Below are positions 18,942 to 24,762 of a stretch of 43,214 bases of DNA, piece after piece. This DNA comes from Legionella drancourtii LLAP12 (GTDB taxonomy: Bacteria; Pseudomonadota; Gammaproteobacteria; Legionellales; Legionellaceae). The stretch's first letter is position 1, and each line of letters starts with the position of its first letter. The notes under the pieces are model-generated. The model had not been told where the DNA came from and did not search any database. It saw nothing but the letters and a program-made list of their open reading frames with translations. The DNA lies in contig NZ_JH413808.1 of assembly GCF_000162755.2 (NCBI RefSeq), positions 167,809 through 211,022 of the forward strand, written 5' to 3'. Position numbers and translations under genes: made by a program.

Positions 18942-19715
18942 CTACACCTCAGTAATACAGGAATTTAATGTATTGGTATCAAAATTAAATACGCGATCAA
19001 TGAGTTGGCAAGGTAAGAAATTAGTTAAAAATTTTATTACTTCCAGGGCAACAAGTTTCCCAGCAATAGCATTGTATGGATCGATGATCGTTGCAACTAA
19101 ACCAGAATTTATTAAGTTCATTTTTTCTCTTTCTGAATCAGAAATATTTACTTCTTGTGCTTCTGACTGATTAGGGAAAATCTCTTTATAACTTCTTGTT
19201 TTATTGGGTATGATTAGTGGACCACAGGTTATTTGGTTAAAAGAAGGTAGTCCAAAAATAAACGGGCATTGTTTATTTTGACAAGCATCATCGACAACGT
19301 ACACAATTTTTCCCCTTGGGGTATCTGCACACAAAATTAAAATATCAAGACCGTCTAAATGAGGTTCTAAATCCTGGGAACGAATTACTCTTTGGTTAAC
19401 TGTAGTAATCTCAGCGTGTGGATTAACTAATTTTAATTTTTTTTCAGCAACATCAAGCTTTTGCTTGCCAATGTCGCCCTCATTATAAAGCATTTGTCTG
19501 GCAGTATTACTTAATTCAATGTGATCATGATCAATAAGTGTTAGTTTTCCAATACCCATGGAAGTTAGTCCATATGCTACATAAGAACCAACACCTCCGA
19601 CACCTAAAATTCCAACATGGGAGTTTTTTATTTTTTCCTGAAAGTAGATAGCATCATCAATATTATTGCCTTGAAGGGTAGCAAAGCTTTTGATCTGTCG
19701 GGTGTGACCTCGCAT
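18942..19715 (-). pseudogene. MccB-like E1 adenylating enzyme, C-terminal part (split by transposon)
   Basis: The ThiF/E1 domain of a MccB-type enzyme. It has the nucleotide loop G-V-G-G-V-G (residues 38-43), the LIDHDHIELSNTARQ acidic and arginine segment, and the catalytic-type CADTP. Native sequence begins at Arg6-Gln7-Ile8; residues 1-5 (M-R-G-H-T) come from the transposon end. Joined to the piece at 23422-23760 it gives a 354-residue protein like MccB (about 350), which adenylates the C-terminus of its precursor peptide. The two zinc-binding C-x-x-C pairs of MccB are missing: the first is replaced by R-S-Y-K, and the second by a shorter tail. No ribosome-binding site is seen before the borrowed ATG. 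Confidence 0.85.
19692..19699 (+). repeat. Target-site duplication, left copy
   Basis: GATCTGTC directly abuts the left end of the transposon and is repeated exactly at 23446-23453 next to the right end. Confidence 0.92.
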
Positions 19716-19721
19716 TAATGT
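19700..19721 (+). repeat. Terminal inverted repeat, left
   Basis: 22 bp starting GGGTGTGACCTCG; matches the reverse complement of 23424-23445 at 20 positions. Read leftward it supplies the ATG (19713-19715) that now opens the E1 fragment. Confidence 0.9.
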
Positions 19722-19780
19722 TTTCTGTCAAAATCACTAAGAGCGAGATACGAGCCATTGCGCCACACCTGTTTATGTTA

Positions 19781-19809
19781 TTTACATAACCATTTTGAAC
19801 ATGTATAAT
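19781..19809 (+). promoter_or_regulatory. Near-consensus promoter for the F-box passenger gene
   Basis: TTTACA (19781-19786) and perfect TATAAT (19804-19809) with a 17-base spacer, 40 bases ahead of the ATG. The gene travels with its own promoter inside the transposon. Confidence 0.7.
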
Positions 19810-19848
19810 ACATAAATTCATTGGCTAAGCTTTTATCCAGGAACCCCC

Positions 19849-20787
19849 ATGCAAGACAAATCTGAAGTGACAATAGACATAGCTGGTTTACCCTCTGAAA
19901 TGTGGAGTGAAGTCGTTAAACATTTACCAAAAGCTGGTTTATTCAATTTTTATCGAGCCTCAACAACGCATAAAGATTTATCTGCCTATGAGTTTAATAG
20001 CCGTAAAGCGACACATACCTTTTTACGACATGTTGTATGCGGTGAGCATGAACAGGTTAAAGCCATGCTAGAGCAAGACATTGATTTGCTCTTTAAAAGA
20101 GAGCAGGTAAGGGATTGCTCTGACCGAGTCTTTTTCGAAATTAGCGGCTTTGAATATGCACTTTGGGCCTTGGATAAACACATGTGGACGCTAATGCTTG
20201 AGTGCATACCGCGAAATGAAAAGGGTAAAGAAGTTCTAGCGAGATTATCGACTCAATATAAGAAGCTTTGTGAAATGGGCGTTTCCTACAGCCTTCATGA
20301 GAAACCAATCACTGAAACGCATTTTAATTTCGCAAATACCATCATTAAAGAGCTGCAAACGCAAGTGGATTCGATAAACGCGCCAGGGGATAAGAATTGG
20401 GATGCCATTGATAAGCAGTGGCAAGAAGGTGTTGGTGGTGCGCAAAAACTACTGCCTATGCATGCTGTTGATGAGTACTGCTCTAATGAACCTTTTTATC
20501 CTGTACCTAAATTTACCTCACAACCAAAATCATCGAAACAATTCTATAATTGGACTACTGTAAAGGATGAAAATTGGTTTAGCGCTGATTCTAAGTTGGC
20601 TATTGATTTTGCTATATATAAGGGCCGCCGGGGTGCGAGGGGGGCAGATGGAGTGGTCGAGGCGGGTGGCGATTTGGTTGCCTTAACGGCATTATGTGAA
20701 GTAAGAACGAACGATTTTATCAATCTCAAATCAGAACTTGAAGAACAGATGACTTTGGATAATCGTCACCAAGTTTTTCAGATTTGA
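19849..20787 (+). CDS. F-box/ankyrin-like protein, candidate Dot/Icm effector, transposon passenger
   Basis: A 312-residue protein. Residues 10-50 (AGLPSEMWSEVVKHLPKAGLFNFYRAS) look like an F-box, the eukaryotic motif that docks SCF ubiquitin ligases. The following region (FLRHVVCGEHEQVKAMLEQD, FEYALWALDKHMW) resembles an ankyrin-like module common in Legionella and Coxiella proteins. An AGGAA site and a strong promoter precede the ATG. The last 62 bases overlap the convergent reverse-transcriptase gene, so one of the two may be truncated at the junction. Secretion into host cells is inferred from the domain type only; no experimental-type signal can be read. Confidence 0.7.
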   Translation: MQDKSEVTIDIAGLPSEMWSEVVKHLPKAGLFNFYRASTTHKDLSAYEFNSRKATHTFLRHVVCGEHEQVKAMLEQDIDLLFKREQVRDCSDRVFFEISGFEYALWALDKHMWTLMLECIPRNEKGKEVLARLSTQYKKLCEMGVSYSLHEKPITETHFNFANTIIKELQTQVDSINAPGDKNWDAIDKQWQEGVGGAQKLLPMHAVDEYCSNEPFYPVPKFTSQPKSSKQFYNWTTVKDENWFSADSKLAIDFAIYKGRRGARGADGVVEAGGDLVALTALCEVRTNDFINLKSELEEQMTLDNRHQVFQI

Positions 20788-21978
20788 CCGAGTTGGCCGC
20801 ATGTCGATGAAGAAGCTCGGCGGCGAATGCCGCCACATGCTCATCCCGGCATGAGTCCAAAAACCATAAAAGCAAGTCCTGGTATAACCAGTGTGCTGCT
20901 GTTCTCACCCACCACATACACCATCGATGCAAGTAACTGATGATTCGCCGGGGAGAAACCCCATCTTTGACCATCCATTTAACTTGCTCGCGCGCTTTGC
21001 GCAATGTTCTTGCATGAGGAACAATGTGTGTTTGCAAAAAAGGCTGCTCTTCGGGTTGCCAAATTGTCTCTACCCCCCCGATTTGGATGAGTTTTGCTCT
21101 GTTTGTACCTTGTTAGAAACATTCAATGCAGCCTGTGTCGTTGTGGTGTTATCCAAAGGTCGTGTCTGTGGATATTGGATGCCTAAAAAATGAAAGCCCT
21201 TATCAATTGAGCCAATACGTGTTTTTTTACCGGACAAGCCTAGACGCCTTTCTTGCAACACCTGCATCAGGCGCTGTTTACAGCGATTGAGGCTGCGCTT
21301 GGTTTGGCACAGGATAAGAATATCATCCTGATACCGAAAATAAGCCACACCCATTTCATTGAATGCGTCATCGAGTGGTTTTAAATAAAGGGCACTAAAA
21401 AATTGGGATAAAGGTCCCCGTAACGCAATGCCTGTATCCGGATTTTTATAACCTCTTGGCGTTTCAATTGGATTGACTATAATACGTTCCAACATCAAAT
21501 TTAGTTTAGGATCATGGTAATGTGCCTGAATATCCTTGACTAATTGATGATGTGATATGGATTTGTAATAGGATTTAATATCGGCGCGAATAAGATATTT
21601 TGGCTTTTTTTCTTCGAGAACCTTTCTCACTTCCTGTGTTGCATGCTTTACTCCACTCGGACCAAGAAGGTGATAACAATTAGGGTTCATGACAAAAGGA
21701 AATGTGGGCTTTAATTGGTGCAGCAAAACATGTTGCAGAATACGGTCGGAAAGATGGAGTTGGTCAATCATTTCGTCTGGAAAATAACAACGCTTAAGGA
21801 ATCGTGGTGTATAACTGCCATCGATTAGGGCATGAATACCATTAACTAACCAATCATCCAATTCTCGTGCTAAAAAATGAATGTCGTGGTTATGATGGGC
21901 ATGATGTTTTTGTTTATGGATCTTGGCAAACAGTTTTTGGCCAATATCCAGCATTGAAGTCAGCTCCCAACGCTTCAT
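20726..21978 (-). pseudogene. Group II-like reverse transcriptase, frameshifted at a G7 run
   Basis: The first frame (21978 to 21070, 302 residues) holds reverse-transcriptase blocks: RADIKSYYKSI, GIALRGPLSQFFSALYL, catalytic YFRYQDD and the FLGI block. It stops after KSGG. The second frame (to 20726) continues naturally with VETIWQPEEQPF..HIVPHARTLRKAREQVKWMV, reached by a -1 shift on G7 (complement of C7 at 21073-21079). Joined length is about 400 residues. No group II intron domain V is visible, so this is a stand-alone, group II-like enzyme. The shift may be mutation, programmed frameshifting or slippage. Confidence 0.75.
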
Positions 21979-22121
21979 ACTTTGTTTTTATCCTTGTTCA
22001 ATTCAGGCGTTCATTTATCTGCTTTTATGCATGAAATAGCCAATAACTAACACTCTGAATCTTGACTGTCTAGTTAGGTATTATATCATCACCATTTTAA
22101 AATGGATTTGTAGTAATTGAT

Positions 22122-23405
22122 ATGGCTAAAGTGATTGCTGTAAACAATGATGAAATAGTGTTGCAAGTACGAGTCAAACTTAATGGTTCCATGCTGAATA
22201 TGGAAGAGGCAATTCAAGCCGCTGTCAATGAAGTGGGTAGTCTTGCAACAACAGAGGCATTAAAGCGGTTTGATACAATTGGGGCTCCTATGCAAATAGG
22301 CAATGTCCGGGTGACGAGCAAAGGAAAAGTCCAAAAATGTTATGAAACACCTTATGGTGCTATTCACCTGGAGCGTTATGTTTATCAAACCTCATCTGGA
22401 GGAAAAACCTACTGTCCTTTGGATGAACGAGCACGAATTATCATCAGTTCAACGCCACGATTTGCTAAACAAGTTTCTAGCAAATACGCACAATTAAGTG
22501 CACAAGAAGTCCTGGACGATTTTAAAACCAATCATGGCCGACCAGTAGCCCGTTCTTTTTTACAAAATATTGTGGATGTGGTTGGCTCAATTGCTCGAGC
22601 TACGGAAACAGACTGGATGTTTGAAACGCCCAAACTCAATGACGTTGTTACCACTGTATCCGTAAGTCTTGATGGTACTTGTGTCCTCATGGTGAATGAA
22701 GGTTGGCGAGAAGCTATGACAGGAACAATTACCTTATATAATAAGGTTGGAGAACGGTTGCATACTATTTATTTAGGGGCAGCGCCAGAATATGGCAAGA
22801 CGAAATTTTTGGAGCGTCTTGAGCGAGAGGTTTACCGCATTAAATTGCAATACCCTAACGCAACTTATGTCGGTATTGCTGATGGTGCAAGAGTCAATTG
22901 GGATTTTTTAGAACGGCATACCCAATATCAAGTTCTAGATTTTTTTCATGCAACCGAATATCTTGCAAAAGCCTCTCATGCCATGCACCCGGTAGATACG
23001 AAACAAAGAAAAATTTGGCTCGATTTAGCATGTCATCGATTAAAACATGAGCTTAATGCAGCCTCTGAATTGCTTAATGAAATGAGCAACATGCCACCCA
23101 ATAGGAAAAAAAAGGAGCTTGTGGACAAACTAAAAAGTGCAATTACCTATTTTAAAAACCAAAGACAACGTATGGATTACAACTTCTATCAGATAAAAAA
23201 TTTGCCCATTGGCTCGGGAGTTACCGAAGCAGCTTGTAAGACTCTCATTAAACAGCGTCTTTGCCAGTCTGGAATGAAGTGGAAAAATCAGGGTATTTCA
23301 ATGGTGCTGCATTTAAGAGCATTGATATCAACCAAAGGTCGTTGGGAACAATTTTGGGATCGTATTAATCAAGCAGGATTAATTGGATTGGCGGAAATTT
23401 GCTAG
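22122..23405 (+). CDS. ISKra4-family transposase
   Basis: A 427-residue DDE transposase. Likely catalytic residues are Asp in VSLDGTC, Asp in GIADGARVNW and Glu in GSGVTEAACK. The C-terminal block PIGSGVTEAACKTLIKQRLCQSGMKW followed by LRALISTKGRWEQFW is characteristic of ISKra4 transposases. It is intact and ends 18 bases before the right inverted repeat, so the element may still move. Confidence 0.92.
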   Translation: MAKVIAVNNDEIVLQVRVKLNGSMLNMEEAIQAAVNEVGSLATTEALKRFDTIGAPMQIGNVRVTSKGKVQKCYETPYGAIHLERYVYQTSSGGKTYCPLDERARIIISSTPRFAKQVSSKYAQLSAQEVLDDFKTNHGRPVARSFLQNIVDVVGSIARATETDWMFETPKLNDVVTTVSVSLDGTCVLMVNEGWREAMTGTITLYNKVGERLHTIYLGAAPEYGKTKFLERLEREVYRIKLQYPNATYVGIADGARVNWDFLERHTQYQVLDFFHATEYLAKASHAMHPVDTKQRKIWLDLACHRLKHELNAASELLNEMSNMPPNRKKKELVDKLKSAITYFKNQRQRMDYNFYQIKNLPIGSGVTEAACKTLIKQRLCQSGMKWKNQGISMVLHLRALISTKGRWEQFWDRINQAGLIGLAEIC

Positions 23406-23423
23406 TTATTTAAAGTAAACTTT

Positions 23424-23445
23424 ACATTAATTCGAGGTCATACCC
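23424..23445 (-). repeat. Terminal inverted repeat, right
   Basis: Reverse complement starts GGGTATGACCTCG; 20 of 22 positions match the left end. Read leftward it adds G-Y-D-L-E-L-M and a stop to the N-terminal MccB-like fragment. Confidence 0.9.
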
Positions 23446-23453
23446 GATCTGTC
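23446..23453 (+). repeat. Target-site duplication, right copy
   Basis: GATCTGTC, identical to 19692-19699. Confidence 0.92.
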
Positions 23454-23781
23454 TATCAAACTTTATTAATTCTTTATCTGATAGGGTATGGGTAAATTCA
23501 GTTTTAAATTTTACAATATTATTATCAATTAAAATCTGAAAGACCTCATCAAACTCGTCCTCAGATATATCATGTTTGAAGAAAAGCTGTTTGTAAATTT
23601 CTTCTTTACCATGCATTCCAGATTTTTTAATTTCATAAAGTAAATCGATAAAAAGTTCTTTTTCATCAATTTTAAGTGATTGATCATCCGGTAGATGAAT
23701 AATTATTCCGTTTTCATGAGGTTGTAAATACAAATTTTCGTTTAACTTTATCTGTTTCATACAAAAACCACCATTACAATT

Positions 23782-23851
23782 ATTTCTGGCAATAATAATT
23801 GCTTAAAATAATAAATAAATTTATCAAATTAAGTAAAATTACGCCAGAAAT
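23782..23851 (-). promoter_or_regulatory. Inverted repeat between precursor gene and mccB-like gene
   Basis: ATTTCTGGC (23782-23790) and GCCAGAAAT (23843-23851) are perfect 9-bp complements enclosing 52 bases. In microcin C operons a structure after the peptide gene reduces read-through into the enzyme gene, and this may do the same. The loop is long, so it is a weaker candidate than a simple terminator. Confidence 0.4.
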
Positions 23852-23856
23852 GAAGA

Positions 23857-23955
23857 CTAAGGAACTGCTGTAATTAAAGAAGCTTTTAAAGCAATTTTGG
23901 TTGCAGCAGAAATTTTAGAAACTGTTAAGGTTTTAGTTTTTGTAGTTGTTTTCAT
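23857..23955 (-). CDS. Candidate 32-residue RiPP precursor peptide
   Basis: A short frame beginning M-K-T-T-T-K-T-K-T-L and ending A-S-L-I-T-A-V-P, rich in Lys, Thr, Ala and Ile, with no Cys or Asn. GGAG lies 7 bases ahead of the ATG. It is the first gene of the leftward cluster, 96 bases before the RRE-bearing MccB-like gene, exactly where a precursor is expected, and has its own promoter and leader. Known MccA peptides end in Asn, whose side chain takes part in forming the nucleotide link; this one ends in Pro, so either the chemistry differs or this is not the substrate. An overlapping 11-residue frame (23968-23933) ending in Asn is the alternative. Confidence 0.6.
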   Translation of the reverse strand: MKTTTKTKTLTVSKISAATKIALKASLITAVP

Positions 23956-23987
23956 AACATAACTCCATTATTGATCCATAGTAGAAT

Positions 23988-24012
23988 CCAACTAACAAAA
24001 CTAGTTAGTTGG
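23988..24012 (-). promoter_or_regulatory. Palindrome in the precursor leader
   Basis: CCAACTAAC and GTTAGTTGG form a perfect 9-bp stem with a 7-base loop, 33 bases upstream of the precursor start codon. It may be an operator or an mRNA hairpin in the leader. Confidence 0.5.
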
Positions 24013-24098
24013 CCAAGATTTACCGAAGCCTAAGAATAGTCTGCAATAAACCTGATTTAGTAGATAGTCTTCCTTAGAAATCCTTCCTACTTCGTCGA

Positions 24099-24127
24099 AA
24101 ATTACTAAAAATTAATAATGAAGTCAA
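24099..24127 (-). promoter_or_regulatory. Probable promoter of the precursor-mccB operon
   Basis: On the minus strand TTGACT (24122-24127) and TAATTT (24099-24104) are separated by 17 bases. This predicts a leader of about 135 bases containing the palindrome. The -10 box matches consensus at only half its positions. The rest of 24013-24246 is A+T-rich with no supportable gene. Confidence 0.45.
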
Positions 24128-24246
24128 TTAAAAATTCGCATTAAATATAGGCATATGACGCTAATATCATGTATTTATTTACATAATTTTATTTAATCCC
24201 CCTAACAAATTTTTGATGGCTTACGTTTTGATCATAAATTAACACA

Positions 24247-24762
24247 TCACAACTCCAATTTATTGATCAATTTTTCCACTACCGACAACTCCCTCACATT
24301 GTCAGGCTTAATGGAACCATAAACCTTAGGCACTAACTTACACGCCAACCATTTGCGCGTATCAATTCGTAGTTTAGCTCGTTGAATTGCCTGACCGTTA
24401 AAGTGAATTTGTCCCTCAGAATCAAATACTTGATCCTGTGAACTATCGTCTGCAATTTCAAGCAATTCATCCACCACACATTCAATTTGCGCTTGTTTTG
24501 CTCGCGCGTATTGGTCGGAAAAGTCCTGATTTTCTTTTAACCAAGTGAATATAGTATCTTTGTTAGGCCAGTGGGGGTGCCCTTGACACAAAGCTTTAAT
24601 CCCCTTGGAGCTGGAAGCAATTGCATCACAAATTTCTTTGGCCAACGCGAGCGTATACGTCGTTGGCCTTCCATTTTTAGATTTCAGTGCTTTCATTTCA
24701 GAACCTCTCGCTTGTATGGAGTCATCAGCATCTATTTTACCAATTGAATGTAGTACATGCAT
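24247..24762 (-). CDS. Terminase small-subunit-like protein (Sf6 gp1 type)
   Basis: A 171-residue protein. The core begins NGRPTTYTLALAKEICDAIASS..GIKALC, a helix-turn-helix-like N-terminal region, and ends RAKLRIDTRKWLACKLVPKVYG, the usual signature of Sf6-type small terminases. In phage satellites a TerS redirects the helper's packaging motor to satellite DNA. The ATG at 24762 overlaps the primase stop (TAATG) and has a strong GGAGG site. An internal start at 24696 (M-K-A-L-K-S) with GAGG is also possible. No large terminase is present in the island. Confidence 0.75.
   Translation of the reverse strand: MHVLHSIGKIDADDSIQARGSEMKALKSKNGRPTTYTLALAKEICDAIASSSKGIKALCQGHPHWPNKDTIFTWLKENQDFSDQYARAKQAQIECVVDELLEIADDSSQDQVFDSEGQIHFNGQAIQRAKLRIDTRKWLACKLVPKVYGSIKPDNVRELSVVEKLINKLEL

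Larger units (their letters stand above)
19700..23445. mobile_element. 3746-bp ISKra4-family transposon with passenger genes
   Basis: It is bounded by 22-bp terminal inverted repeats with 20 matches, each starting GGGTRTGACCTCG, and by an exact 8-bp target duplication. It holds an ISKra4-type transposase reading rightward, a leftward reverse-transcriptase gene and a rightward F-box-like gene. It sits inside the mccB-like gene between the peptide-binding and E1 domains. ISKra4 elements are usually 1.4-3.7 kb, so the length fits an element carrying extra genes. Confidence 0.9.
23422..23760 (-). pseudogene. MccB-like enzyme, N-terminal RRE/peptide-clamp part (split by transposon)
   Basis: A 112-residue frame whose first 105 residues are native. 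Residues 1-88 look like a PqqD-like winged-helix RiPP recognition element (three beta strands, then acidic helices ending DISEDEFDEVFQILIDNNIV), as at the start of MccB. The native part ends in KELIKFDRQI, the lead-in of E1 domains; the next seven residues and stop come from the transposon. Excision in silico joins Ile105 directly to Lys-Ser-Phe of the E1 part without frame change. The ATG follows a GGTGG site 8 bases upstream and lies 96 bases after the precursor gene. Confidence 0.85.

Noticed and set aside
20891-21193. 100-residue frame opposite the reverse transcriptase
   Set aside because: It is antisense to two conserved segments of the reverse transcriptase and shows no domain.
20726-21978. 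A group II intron around the reverse transcriptase
   Set aside because: No domain V-like hairpin or intron boundary sequence is visible on either side. The reverse transcriptase lies inside transposon ends instead.
24122-24170. Very short Asn-containing frames (M-P-I-F-N-A-N-F and M-R-I-F-N) resembling the MccA heptapeptide
   Set aside because: They lie upstream of the predicted promoter and lack ribosome-binding sites; such short frames arise by chance in A+T-rich DNA.
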